In this document: positions 1 to 8,732 of the stretch, piece after piece
Layout: each line of letters begins with the position of its first letter
How positions within the stretch are numbered: position 1 is the first letter of the stretch
Virus record (IMG/VR): IMGVR_UViG_3300022925_000159
Location: 1 to 25,694 of that record
Direction: 5' to 3' (one strand)
From: a virus
Length of the DNA: 25,694 nucleotides
Made by a program: the position numbers and the translations under genes
Notes under the pieces: generated by a model
Seen by the model: only the letters and a program-made list of their open reading frames with translations
Databases searched by the model: none
Told to the model about the DNA's origin: nothing

Positions 1-1308
1 TTTGAAGTTCGGATTTTGAGAGAGCCTGTTGATCTTCCTAAGGTAAGCAATTTCTTTGTTCAGGATTGGCATCCTGTCAAGTTCACGCTGAGTGATTCCG
101 AGACCTTGTGGGCTGAGGACAGAATCCAATGCAGCCTGAGAAGTGTCCATAACACCTTGACGACCCATCACTGGCTGAACATCAGCACCTTGAACAACTT
201 CATAGGCTTTGCTTGCTCTTTGTTTTAGGCTTTGGGCGGTTTTTGTAACACCTGCTTGGATCTCTTCTGCTGCAGCTGTTGGGATGTCTTCTGCACCCAG
301 AACTCCTGCCTGACCTGAGCCAAATTCTTCTTGAAGTATTTTTGCGTCTGCACGAATCTGAGCCAACTGGTCTTCATCAAATGCTCGGATGATGCCTGTA
401 GCTGTTGGTTGACTTGAAGCAGAGAATCGCATGATGTCTTCTTCTTCAAGCTGTGGTGTTGTCTTCTGACCTATCTGACCTGTTCTTGCATCAGGCAGTG
501 CAGCTGTCCGCTGACCCTGAGTCAGTGGGTATTTTGATTCTTGTAAAATCTCTGGCTTGAAACGAGGGAACATTGTTCTGACACCCTCTGGGACTGCTTT
601 GCCTGATGCCTTGGCAACAGTCTTGACACCTTTAGCGATAGGTGGCATCAAAACATCAACACCCACGCCAATAGCCGTAGATGTGCCGACTTCACCTGCT
701 AAGTCTTCAATTGACCTGTCTTTAGCTGCAGTTGTTTCAGGAGTAAGCATAGCCTCACCAGCCTGACCTGCCAATTCAGTCGTGCCGTATGCACCAGTTC
801 CACGCAAGATTGTTTGGCCTAGAGTTTTGGCTCCACCGACAAATTTTGTGGCTGGTGCGAACTTAATTATCTCGCCAGTAAATGTCCCGATGTCTTGGCC
901 TGAAAATCCTGGTTTGTTGACATAATATGGTTTGCCATTCCAGACAATCATAGGGTTGTCAAATTTGTCGGTGTAAACTCCACCCCAGCGTTCGTCATCT
1001 TTGAAAGCATCTTGCATGATCTCAGCCTTACCGAAATCATCTCTGGCGAACATCAACTTGTTGTTCATCATGAATGCTTCAAAAAATCCTGGAGCATTGT
1101 CTCCCATCTCAGTTGTTTCGGGGATGTTGGGGAATTCAATCGGGATGCCTTCGCCAGTGGCTGCAGCATAAATCCCTCCAGGAAGAGAAGCAATCTGTTC
1201 CCAAAGGCTCTTTTCATTTGCCTCTGCGACTTGTTGACCTTCTGGTGTCGGGTTTGCAGACGGATTGCCGAGAGCTCCTGCTCCATCAGGTAATGCTATT
1301 CCACCCAT
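1..1308 (-). CDS. Large putative internal virion protein, cut at left edge (436 residues visible)
   Basis: The frame stays open from ATG 1308 to position 1, so at least 436 residues are present and the C-terminus is missing. It begins MGGIALPDGAGALGNPSANP. A conserved-looking segment follows at about 78-135 (FFEAFMMNNKLMFARDDFGK, DDERWGGVYTDKFDNPMIVW, NGKPYYVNKPGFSGQDIGTF). Next is a Gly/Ala-rich potential membrane region (about 136-215), a KYPLTQGQRTAALPD segment, and long helices (FDEDQLAQIRADAKILQEEF). I recall this layout from very large proteins at the end of marine podovirus structural operons. It may continue into an enzymatic domain outside the window. TAATG overlap with the preceding gene. 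Confidence 0.7.
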   Translation of the reverse strand, partial: MGGIALPDGAGALGNPSANPTPEGQQVAEANEKSLWEQIASLPGGIYAAATGEGIPIEFPNIPETTEMGDNAPGFFEAFMMNNKLMFARDDFGKAEIMQDAFKDDERWGGVYTDKFDNPMIVWNGKPYYVNKPGFSGQDIGTFTGEIIKFAPATKFVGGAKTLGQTILRGTGAYGTTELAGQAGEAMLTPETTAAKDRSIEDLAGEVGTSTAIGVGVDVLMPPIAKGVKTVAKASGKAVPEGVRTMFPRFKPEILQESKYPLTQGQRTAALPDARTGQIGQKTTPQLEEEDIMRFSASSQPTATGIIRAFDEDQLAQIRADAKILQEEFGSGQAGVLGAEDIPTAAAEEIQAGVTKTAQSLKQRASKAYEVVQGADVQPVMGRQGVMDTSQAALDSVLSPQGLGITQRELDRMPILNKEIAYLRKINRLSQNPNFK

Positions 1309-2996
1309 TATGACCCCCATCCTTTAATTATATATGGTGATTTGGAATCAAAGATCCCATTGTTAATTACAACAGCACCATCATCAAGACTGTTATACCA
1401 CTCAAGCACAGCAGCCTCGTCTTCTGGGTCTCCTGTGTATTTTTCAAAAATGCCTCGGTCAAATTTATTCAATTCTTCATTGACTGCTCTCATGTTTGTG
1501 TATTCGTTTGATGTCAGCATCTCTTGTTCAAGTTGATTCAGTCTGACACCATTTTCAGCCATTTTCTTGAAAGCATAAAGAGAGATGTAGTTGGCTTCAG
1601 GAGTGTTACCGAGATACAATGCTGCTTGTTGGTAGGCTTTGAATTCCATGTCGGAGGTTGAGCCTGACCCGACAGGACGCATTTTCGGAGCCAAGAAGTT
1701 TGATGTCGCTTGCAAAGTCTCAAGACCCACAATCTCAGGATCATTGATGCCGAAAGCCTGATTAAAGACTTGCTTGAATGGCATCATGACTTGTGTCAAC
1801 TTGCCTGTTTCAACTTTGCCTGATTTCAAAAGCGTCAGTGCTTCGTCAACTCTCGGGAGAACCTCACGAGCAGTCGTATTGTAGGTGTCAGAAGCCTTGG
1901 CAATCAGCGGCAGACGCTTCTCAACATATGTCGTAAAGAATGGTGTTGCTGCAGTCTTTGATGGGGTTAACATGAGATTGATGACTTCATCACCTTTCAT
2001 GAAAGGCACAACTTCTAGGAAAACGCCAGCATCTGAAATAGGTTGGCCAATTTGAGAATCATTTTTGGCTGTGAGCCTATCAACGATAGTTTGAAAGTTC
2101 GGGGAAGTTTCTGGCAAATTAAGACCGATGACAAATTTCTTTGCATCTTCCGCAGACATATATTTAGCCAAAGTTCCTGAGCCACTCGTTTTATATGTTT
2201 CTGTTTTTGGTGGCTCTGCTATCAAGTTGCTGAATGTGTTGGCTTGATCATTGTTCAGCAGAACTTCAGAACCTTTTTCATATTTCACACCGCCAAGATT
2301 CAATCCTTCATCAGAAGTGACTACATAAGTGCTCGGCTTGCTAGGAGTTTTAGGCTTGCTGGTCAAGAAGAACCCACCACCTTGTTCAGCATCTGAAGTC
2401 GCAGTTTTGTAGGCTTGTGTTCCTGGAGTGACCAGAACAGACTCGCCATCTTTATTATACAGTGTTATAGGCTTGGCAGCAGATGTTGGGTCTGGGAACT
2501 GTTGGGTCTGAACGACATTTCCTGCACCATCAACTTGTGCCCAGTTATAAACTGCAGCACCAGTATTTTGATCCATCTTTACGGATCCATCTTCATTCGT
2601 GACTGGGTTTTGTTTTTTCCATTGTAAATTTACACCAGTGCCTTTGGCTGGCTTGATCAAGTTGGCGATCTGAAGAGCAGTGGCTGGAAGTTTTTCTTCT
2701 CTGTCACGCTGACGCTCATAATCTTTCATGAGGTATTGTGCTGGGGTCAATGCTGCAGTGCTGGCTGCACCCAGAGCAGTGGCTCCTGGCTTGGAGGCTT
2801 CTGCTGCCATTTGAGAGAAATATATAAATGAAAGCAATGCAGGATCAATAGGCTTTGGGGCTGGCTGAAGAGCCTGAGCGAGCTGCATAGCATTTTGAAA
2901 GTTCTCTTGACCACCGAGAGCCTTCAATGCACCTTGTGGGAGGTTGAGAATGTTTGTGCCTGATGCTCCTAAAACTTTGTTATCACCAATAGCCAT
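1308..2996 (-). CDS. Putative internal virion protein (562 aa)
   Basis: A 562-residue protein that starts MAIGDNKVLGASGTNILNLP. Residues 50-95 are an Ala/Met-rich hydrophobic-helical segment (LLSFIYFSQMAAEASKPGAT then ALTPAQYLMKDYERQ), followed by a soluble region rich in Thr, Lys and Asn (residues 110-290) and a helical C-terminal half (DTYNTTAREVLPRVDEALTL, QLEQEMLTSNEYTNMRAVNE). A hydrophobic leading block plus a long helical body is common in proteins carried inside the head and ejected with DNA. There is no enzyme motif. The start follows the upstream stop after four bases with GGGGAGA nearby; the stop overlaps the next start (TAATG). Function is inference. Confidence 0.7.
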   Translation of the reverse strand: MAIGDNKVLGASGTNILNLPQGALKALGGQENFQNAMQLAQALQPAPKPIDPALLSFIYFSQMAAEASKPGATALGAASTAALTPAQYLMKDYERQRDREEKLPATALQIANLIKPAKGTGVNLQWKKQNPVTNEDGSVKMDQNTGAAVYNWAQVDGAGNVVQTQQFPDPTSAAKPITLYNKDGESVLVTPGTQAYKTATSDAEQGGGFFLTSKPKTPSKPSTYVVTSDEGLNLGGVKYEKGSEVLLNNDQANTFSNLIAEPPKTETYKTSGSGTLAKYMSAEDAKKFVIGLNLPETSPNFQTIVDRLTAKNDSQIGQPISDAGVFLEVVPFMKGDEVINLMLTPSKTAATPFFTTYVEKRLPLIAKASDTYNTTAREVLPRVDEALTLLKSGKVETGKLTQVMMPFKQVFNQAFGINDPEIVGLETLQATSNFLAPKMRPVGSGSTSDMEFKAYQQAALYLGNTPEANYISLYAFKKMAENGVRLNQLEQEMLTSNEYTNMRAVNEELNKFDRGIFEKYTGDPEDEAAVLEWYNSLDDGAVVINNGIFDSKSPYIIKGWGS

Positions 2997-3000
2997 TCAA

Positions 3001-4494
3001 TTATCTCCCCTGACTCATATAATATGCGGAGGCCAATGCCCCCAGACCACCAAGAGTCTGGCCGTAGATTGACGGAGTCTGAACATATTGCTGACCTTGC
3101 GAGAGCGAATATTGAGTCGTTTCATATGGGACACCTTTCAAAGCACCCATTGCAAAATTCAACATCTGGAATGGATATTCTCTTTGCTCAACATAATCTG
3201 AATATGCGAGGTCAAGAGCCATCTGATCAAGTTTCCTGCGAGCCTCACCAGCCGAAAGCATGCCTGATGCTGCTTGTTCCTGAAGTCCTTGAACTAAAGG
3301 TGCATAAGACTGCAGTTGTTCTGCTTGACGGAGGCGAGAGGCTTCTTGAGTTTCGTATGCGGCACGTTGTGCTGCTTCTGCTCCGAACCTAGCCTCACGA
3401 TCTTGTTGGTATCTTTGACGGAGAACATCTTCAGCTCCAAAGCGTGCAGCCCGATCTCTTTCTCTTTGCGCCATACGAGTTTCGTATGCGGAACGACCAG
3501 CTTGTTCTGCACCGAATCTTGCTTGTCTATCACGCTCGGCTTGTTCCATACGAGCAGCTCTGTCTGCCATTGACATCTCTGCACCGAATGCTCTGTCTTG
3601 AGCGAATCTGCCATAGAGGTCTGATTCAGCTGCGAACCTTGCGGCACGATCTCTTTCTGCTTGTGCGGAAAGTGCTTGCTCAGCTCCAAAGCGTGCTGCT
3701 CTGTCTGCTTCAAATTGTTGTGCTGCGAACCCTAAGCCTTGTTGTGCTGCTTGAGAGCGGATGTCACCTGCTCTTGCTGCACCTTCAGAGGCAGTCAGAA
3801 TGTCTGAGATTGCTGCTCTTGAGCCACCGAATGCACCTGCTCTTGCTGCTTGGGCTCTGTTTGCTGTTTGTTGTGCTGCTATTTGACGCTCAACTTCACG
3901 AACTGCTGGGTCTGCTGCACCTTGATAAATATCTAAAAATGGTTGTGCTGATTCAAGCGTAAATCCTGGACCAGTTAATTGTTCGCGAGTCGCACCTTGA
4001 TAATCACCAACAAGTTCGCCTCTGGTCAAAGCACCTTGACGACCCATTTGGCCAGTGTAACCTGTTATGTCTGGGGCTTTTCCTATCAATTGACTAGAGG
4101 TCATGCCTCTGTATCCTGGAGCTGATCCGCCAGTGAGTTGACCACGAGTCGCACCGCCATATCCTGGACCCATCAACTGAGACCTAGTGGCCGCATCATA
4201 ACCACGACCAAGCCTTGTTGCTGCTTGATATGCTGTGTCAACATAAGGCTGATAACTTTCAGCCCCACTAGTCAAAAGATCAAAAGCCTGTCTTTCTTCG
4301 GGTGTTAATTTTTTCCCGTCATAACTAGCGATCCGTGCACCTTGATATCCTGGGTAAGGACTTTTGGCTAGCTCTCCTGCTTGCTCAAAAAGTATTTTGC
4401 CACCTGCTGAAACCCACTCAGGGATGTCTGTCCCTGTAAGGACATTTTCATAGGTAGGTAAATTTTCAGTGCCTGTTGTGCAAAAGCCACCCAT
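3001..4494 (-). CDS. Putative internal virion protein with two repeat types (497 aa)
   Basis: A 497-residue protein. Residues 86-178 carry about six degenerate copies of YxGATRxQLxGP (for instance YGGATRGQLTG, YQGATREQLTG). Residues 262-375 are a helical repeat built on DRAARFGAE (265, 283, 323, 348, 366) with Ala/Gln/Arg heptads, a likely long coiled coil. The C-terminal part has the conserved-looking YPFQMLNFAMGALKGVPYET and ends in a small hydrophobic stretch (LGGLGALASAYYM). These features resemble ejected inner-core proteins. The start directly follows the upstream stop (TAAATG) and a GGAGG. Function is inferred from composition and position. Confidence 0.7.
   Translation of the reverse strand: MGGFCTTGTENLPTYENVLTGTDIPEWVSAGGKILFEQAGELAKSPYPGYQGARIASYDGKKLTPEERQAFDLLTSGAESYQPYVDTAYQAATRLGRGYDAATRSQLMGPGYGGATRGQLTGGSAPGYRGMTSSQLIGKAPDITGYTGQMGRQGALTRGELVGDYQGATREQLTGPGFTLESAQPFLDIYQGAADPAVREVERQIAAQQTANRAQAARAGAFGGSRAAISDILTASEGAARAGDIRSQAAQQGLGFAAQQFEADRAARFGAEQALSAQAERDRAARFAAESDLYGRFAQDRAFGAEMSMADRAARMEQAERDRQARFGAEQAGRSAYETRMAQRERDRAARFGAEDVLRQRYQQDREARFGAEAAQRAAYETQEASRLRQAEQLQSYAPLVQGLQEQAASGMLSAGEARRKLDQMALDLAYSDYVEQREYPFQMLNFAMGALKGVPYETTQYSLSQGQQYVQTPSIYGQTLGGLGALASAYYMSQGR
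3370..3711 (-). repeat. Degenerate RxARFGAE coding repeat
   Basis: Five clear RxARFGAE-type units (one RFAAE variant) plus two decayed ones inside the 497-aa gene, seen on the plus strand as ctccaaagcgtgc and ctccgaacctagc blocks. The repeat opens long spurious frames on both strands. Confidence 0.65.
3961..4239 (-). repeat. Degenerate YxGATRxQLxG coding repeat
   Basis: About six short units inside the 497-aa gene, spaced roughly 13-21 residues apart. They are conserved in protein (ATR-QL-G) more than in DNA. Confidence 0.55.
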
Positions 4495-4935
4495 TTATGC
4501 CTCCACGAATACTGAGCCAGCCTTGGTCATTCCTAGACGCTCAAAAAATTTGTCTTTACGCTCAAGATCGCCAGAGAAGATGTGACCCAGTCTCACAGTT
4601 AGTTTAGCGTCATTTGCTGTTTCGATAAAGTTTTTAATTAGTTTTAGTGCTATTGTTCCTTTCCGATGCTTCGGTGAAACATAAAACCAAAGGTCTGCAA
4701 GATAAGGTTGATCAGACCACCAGTCTTGACCTACCATCCCTCCAACAGAACCCATCAATTCATTTCCTTCATCTAATGCCACAAATACAACACCTCTGTG
4801 TATGACCTCATTGATTTTATTTATCATCTTTTCGCTATTGATTGGTGGAGTCGGTATTTCAGTTTGCTCATGCATTTCTGCTAACATACCAATCAAAGCA
4901 CTCAAATCAAGTGGGCCAGCTCTCCTTATTTCCAT
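4495..4935 (-). CDS. GNAT-family N-acetyltransferase (146 aa)
   Basis: A 146-residue protein with the GNAT fold: N-terminal MEIRRAGPLDLSALIGMLAE, a strand pair GVVFVALDEGNELMGSVGGM, then motif A at 81-105 (DLWFYVSPKHRKGTIALKLI), where HRKGTIA replaces the classical RxxGxG/A loop for acetyl-CoA, and a C-terminal FFERLGMTKAGSVFVE strand. Some phage GNAT-like proteins share this HRxGxxA form. Acetyltransferases move acetyl groups from acetyl-CoA to amines; the substrate cannot be read from sequence. The location inside the internal-virion gene run is unusual for an enzyme and suggests either modification of a virion protein or a structural use of the fold. Confidence 0.8.
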   Translation of the reverse strand: MEIRRAGPLDLSALIGMLAEMHEQTEIPTPPINSEKMINKINEVIHRGVVFVALDEGNELMGSVGGMVGQDWWSDQPYLADLWFYVSPKHRKGTIALKLIKNFIETANDAKLTVRLGHIFSGDLERKDKFFERLGMTKAGSVFVEA

Positions 4936-5258
4936 TACATGTTACCAAGAGCACCCATCTCACGAGGCATACCGCCAGCTGGTGCTCTACGCTGTTGCTG
5001 CATTTGTGCACCTTGACCTGCTACTGCTTCAACTAGCTCTTGCAACTCAGGCAACAACTTCATCAAAACACGAGCAACTTCTGGGGTGATTGCTGAATCA
5101 AGCATCCGCAACTCTTCTGGACCCATATTTGCTAACCGAGCCATCAGAACAGCACGGATGCTTTCAGACGACTTCATTAAATTTTCACGACCTTGAGCAG
5201 GCATTGCAGCCAGAGGATTGGCAGTCGCACCATCCATTTTCATTGGTTCACGAGCCAT
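4935..5258 (-). CDS. Helical protein of unknown function (107 aa)
   Basis: A 107-residue, Met/Ala/Leu/Glu-rich protein with three predicted helices (ENLMKSSESIRAVLMARLAN, EELRMLDSAITPEVARVLMK, LPELQELVEAVAGQGAQM) and a flexible, Arg/Gly/Met-rich end. There is no membrane helix or signal peptide. It overlaps both neighbours by one base (TAATG) and lies between two putative internal virion genes and the acetyltransferase. No family recognised; a small internal or assembly protein is likely from context. Confidence 0.65.
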   Translation of the reverse strand: MAREPMKMDGATANPLAAMPAQGRENLMKSSESIRAVLMARLANMGPEELRMLDSAITPEVARVLMKLLPELQELVEAVAGQGAQMQQQRRAPAGGMPREMGALGNM

Positions 5259-6595
5259 TATAAAATCTCCTTTGGCTTGTAGAGTGATGACCAGTCTGTG
5301 GTCTTACAAAATGCACCGATGACCCAACAAGTTGGCTCGAAGATGCGACGATAAACTTTGCCTAGATAATCAGGCTTGTTTCGCTCTCCGTAAATGTAAG
5401 CGATCTCATTAGCCCTGTGACAAGCAACATGTTTCCAGAAATTAACAAGTTTCCCTTTACGCATTTGCTTGACCATCCAGACAGCCCAAACATGATAACC
5501 ATTAACATGCTGTGGGGTTAGGTAGTCACGAGTGAATCGGTAATCAAGAACAACTTGCTTACGAGTCATCATGCCTTGACGGCACAACTCATTACAAATA
5601 ACTCGGCCACCTACAATTCCACCAAGAACACCACCGATAACTCCTCCGATTCCAGGAAGCAGAGCATTACCGACTGCTGTTCCGATTGCTGAAGCACCTG
5701 CAGACTTTGCTGCCTTTTCAGGATCCTCGCCCATAGCGAGCTGAACACCAAAGTTGATAATTCCAGCACCTGCGGCACCTGACCAGTTGGCTTTTGCTGC
5801 TTCAGTCCCATAAAGCCTATCACCAACCTGTTCAAGATAAGTCGGTGTTGAAGAGCTGGCTGTGATTGCTTCGGAGGTGATATTTCCTTTTGCTCCTTCG
5901 CTTAGGGTTGCTTTGCCTGCTTTATCAACAGTGACACCTGCCTTTGAAAGTTCGTCTGCGGTGTAAGAAGTTACATTATCACCGATTGATTTTCCTGCAT
6001 CATCACCCAATGCATTGAAAAGGTCTAAGTTGCCTGTGGCTTCTGCTACTTTTCTGTTTGCTAGTTCTGGAACAACAATATTGTTTTTAGGCAATTCGGA
6101 AAGATTTGAGAATGCTGAACTTTGAGTTGAAGAAACAAGCTGTGATGGCGTAGATCCAAAAGTTTGTCCAACACCTGCCAAAAGTTTGTCTGTTGTGCTG
6201 CCTGCTAAGTAAGGATCAAAAAGTGCGGCACCTGCTTGAGATGCTGCTTGTTGACCGACTTGGCTGGCTACGCCTATTACTGCTTGCTTGCCGATCTCTG
6301 ACCAATCAGGAAGTCCTGGAGGAGCACCTTGTTCTTCAGTCAGCCTACGGTATTCCTCAAGCATCTCCCTGTCAGAGTCGCTGTTGGGATTGTAACTTCT
6401 GGTTCCTGTTTGGATTGTGCGAACCCAGTTGAATACAGGCATCGCAGAAGTTCCATAAACATTCTGCAAATTGCTCAAATCCATTTGTGGCGTTTGAGAC
6501 CTTGTTTGATAAACACCATAAATAACAGGCTTATCTGATTCTTCCTCTAGGGTCAGGCCTGTCAATGCTCCTGGTTGTCCTGTTACGTCTGCCAT
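5258..6595 (-). CDS. Putative internal/ejection protein with glycine zipper (445 aa)
   Basis: A 445-residue protein. The long N-terminal region (1-270) is Ser/Gly/Ala/Asn-rich and low in charge. Residues 299-331 form a glycine-zipper membrane segment (SAIGTAVGNALLPGIGGVIG then GVLGGIVGGRV), typical of proteins that insert into bilayers. Residues 332-430 are a compact domain with several Cys (334, 338, 392, 423, 430) and aromatic residues (NGYHVWAVWMVKQMRK, FWKHVACHRANEIAY, EPTCWVIGAFC). This tail domain recurs in other phages as I recall, but is unnamed to me. A DNA-ejection channel component is plausible from zipper and position. TAATG overlaps at both ends. Confidence 0.7.
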   Translation of the reverse strand: MADVTGQPGALTGLTLEEESDKPVIYGVYQTRSQTPQMDLSNLQNVYGTSAMPVFNWVRTIQTGTRSYNPNSDSDREMLEEYRRLTEEQGAPPGLPDWSEIGKQAVIGVASQVGQQAASQAGAALFDPYLAGSTTDKLLAGVGQTFGSTPSQLVSSTQSSAFSNLSELPKNNIVVPELANRKVAEATGNLDLFNALGDDAGKSIGDNVTSYTADELSKAGVTVDKAGKATLSEGAKGNITSEAITASSSTPTYLEQVGDRLYGTEAAKANWSGAAGAGIINFGVQLAMGEDPEKAAKSAGASAIGTAVGNALLPGIGGVIGGVLGGIVGGRVICNELCRQGMMTRKQVVLDYRFTRDYLTPQHVNGYHVWAVWMVKQMRKGKLVNFWKHVACHRANEIAYIYGERNKPDYLGKVYRRIFEPTCWVIGAFCKTTDWSSLYKPKEIL

Positions 6596-6843
6596 TAGCT
6601 GATTACTCCTTTCCCTTTTAAGTCTTCTATGAGAGTGCCAAGAACATCGGCAACCTCAGCTAAAGTTGTTGAATCTGCATCTAAAACATAATCTTTTGTG
6701 ACATTTGATGTTTGAAATGGGGTTGTGTTTGCTGCTGAGTTGATCTCAGACAACTGCAACTCCAAAGTGGAGATCGTCCTTTGTGCCCAGCCTTGCTCGT
6801 AGGCTCTTGGTGGTTGTGGCAATCTTACATTTATTCTACTCAT
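6595..6843 (-). CDS. Small phage protein of unknown function (82 aa)
   Basis: An 82-residue protein. The first half, MSRINVRLPQPPRAYEQGWA then TISTLELQLSEI, contains the conserved-looking YEQGWAQRTI block with an amphipathic helix. The second half, KDYVLDADSTTLAEVADVLG, ends in a helix up to VIS. It overlaps both neighbours (ATGA upstream, TAATG downstream), so it belongs to the same translation unit. The type is frequent beside tail genes in marine phages from memory. No function known; possibly a small tail component. Confidence 0.7.
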   Translation of the reverse strand: MSRINVRLPQPPRAYEQGWAQRTISTLELQLSEINSAANTTPFQTSNVTKDYVLDADSTTLAEVADVLGTLIEDLKGKGVIS

Positions 6844-8732
6844 CTCAAGCCATCCTGCCTTGCGTTAACTCTGAAATCACCAACCAGCCAACTATCTCCG
6901 ACTGAGGAACTTTCCAATTTGAATCCTATCTGGCGACCACGAGCTCGCAGACTTACTTTAGTTGAATTTGACGAAATAGTAAATGGTCCTTTTGTAATAT
7001 CAACATCTTGAGGATATTTTCTTGACTTTACAGTCATATTCAAAGAACCTGTCATTGTTGCATCAGGCACAACTTTATCAACAAGCATCAAATCATCACC
7101 AGTTTGAGAAACTTCCATTGGTGAAGTTTCAATGAATGCAGTCATAGCAGCACCATCAGCGTCTGTTCCAGTTTCGTGATTGTAAAGATCTCCGTCTTCA
7201 TCATAAGCAAAAGGAACTTTCCGGAAGCCAAATGCATCTTCCCATGCGGTTCTTGACATTGACCCGATTGACCAAGCATTGTCTCTGTAATTATATGTTA
7301 CATAAGAATCAGGCTCTGGGTCAGGAGTTGTTGCTGAGACGTCAGTGCTGACATAGAACCAAGTAACTTCATCAAAATCTTTATTCAGTGCGCAGAAAAA
7401 TTTATCTGAATAGTTCTTTTGCATTCTGTCAAATACATAATGCTTAACTGGGCAAGGCAACTCTTGAACAGCACCATTGTAAATGAAGAATGTTTCATTA
7501 GACATCCAATAAACATCTCCGTCAACATTCCCCATAACGCCCATGCCTATGGCTCCGCAGTTCGTAGCCAACAAACGGAAAGAAAAGGTGAATGGTGGGC
7601 CAACAAATGACATCCCGTAAACTGCTTCATCCGTAGAGATGAATGTTTCATCACGGGTTGATATCACATCTGTTATCTTTGTCCCAACAACAAGCCTCTG
7701 ATCACCTGCGGTATTGGTTGCTGATGGCGTCCAGTTTGCATAATCTTCTTGATCAGACCAACGCACAAGCATCGGGTCAATGTCCGAACCACCCAAAGGT
7801 GTGCACCCGCAAGAAACCAAATGCCTATCAGGGAAAGAAACAGTCGTCATCCTGTTTTCATCAGGAACATCAGAAGCACCACCAAGACTAGAAACTGCAA
7901 CAGCTCTGCTTCCAACGCCTGTGGAAGTGTCCCAATAATATATAGCACCACTGCGAACAGTTGCTATTATGTCTTCACCCCATTGGTTCAAAGTCCATTG
8001 TGAGTTTTCCAAACGCAGACTCGTAGAGATTGTCCGAGGAGTTCCCCAAGTTCCTAATCCCCATCCACCAGCACCCCAACCGAGTGCAGCATTTGATGTT
8101 TGAGTTCCTAAGCCAGCAGCCGCACCAATTAAATAATCAATATTGACTGTTCCACCACCTGTTCCTGTGCTGGTTGCTGCTGTTCCTACATCAATTGTGT
8201 AAGTGTTCGCATCAATGTAAGATATTTGATAGCCATAGGCTGCATTGATAGTGTCTGCGAGAATGCCATTGGTCGCACTGGCACCTCTTATTCTTACCCA
8301 GTCTCCGTCCAATGCACCATGGGCTGTATCCGTAACAGTTATGACGGAACTAGTGTCAACAGTCGCAAATGGATTTGACAGACTGGATGAAGTTTTACGC
8401 AGAGGAGTTATATCGTATAAGGCTTGGTTCTCGTTAACCATCAAGTGATTGTGAGTTCCGAGTGCCAAATAGTCTTCACCATCTGTTATGGCACGCCAAT
8501 AAAGCATGCTGCGAACAACACCTATGGCAGTTGCTGTAATTGTGTAGTTTGCATTGCCATCGGAGGAAAGGCCATATTGTGTTTCTTTTTCCCAGCCACC
8601 AATCTTTGTTGGGAATCCGTCTCTGAATCTTACTTTGTCTCCGTCAATATAAAATGGACCATTCTTGCCTGCAGAATATTGAGTTATATCTTTGACGATT
8701 CCTGGTCTGAATTGAAGAAGACGCAATGACAT
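6840..8732 (-). CDS. Large tail protein, possible nozzle/hub (630 aa)
   Basis: A 630-residue protein that I recognise as a common structural protein of marine podoviruses: PGIVKDITQYSAGKNGPFYI, GDKVRFRDGFPTKIGGW, ALYDITPLRK, then VITVTDTAHGALDGDWVRI. A Trp/Gly motif (GWGAGGWGLGTWG) lies at 218-230. The rest is made of short beta blades with recurring Trp/Tyr, such as SGAIYYWDT, SWSIG-like and MLVRWSDQEDYANWTP. That pattern suggests a beta-propeller like P22 gp10, the tail nozzle; this analogy is inference. It starts after the endolysin with a TAATG overlap and ends with an ATGA overlap. Confidence 0.7.
   Translation of the reverse strand: MSLRLLQFRPGIVKDITQYSAGKNGPFYIDGDKVRFRDGFPTKIGGWEKETQYGLSSDGNANYTITATAIGVVRSMLYWRAITDGEDYLALGTHNHLMVNENQALYDITPLRKTSSSLSNPFATVDTSSVITVTDTAHGALDGDWVRIRGASATNGILADTINAAYGYQISYIDANTYTIDVGTAATSTGTGGGTVNIDYLIGAAAGLGTQTSNAALGWGAGGWGLGTWGTPRTISTSLRLENSQWTLNQWGEDIIATVRSGAIYYWDTSTGVGSRAVAVSSLGGASDVPDENRMTTVSFPDRHLVSCGCTPLGGSDIDPMLVRWSDQEDYANWTPSATNTAGDQRLVVGTKITDVISTRDETFISTDEAVYGMSFVGPPFTFSFRLLATNCGAIGMGVMGNVDGDVYWMSNETFFIYNGAVQELPCPVKHYVFDRMQKNYSDKFFCALNKDFDEVTWFYVSTDVSATTPDPEPDSYVTYNYRDNAWSIGSMSRTAWEDAFGFRKVPFAYDEDGDLYNHETGTDADGAAMTAFIETSPMEVSQTGDDLMLVDKVVPDATMTGSLNMTVKSRKYPQDVDITKGPFTISSNSTKVSLRARGRQIGFKLESSSVGDSWLVGDFRVNARQDGLR

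Noticed and set aside
3294-3713. 139-codon minus-strand frame inside the 497-aa gene
   Set aside because: It lies in another frame of the Arg/Ala/Gln repeat and has no ribosome-binding site; low-complexity repeats keep alternative frames open.
3444-3962. 172-codon plus-strand frame, Leu/Cys-rich
   Set aside because: Antisense shadow of the same repeat gene; the composition (runs of Leu) is that of a reversed Ala/Gln repeat.
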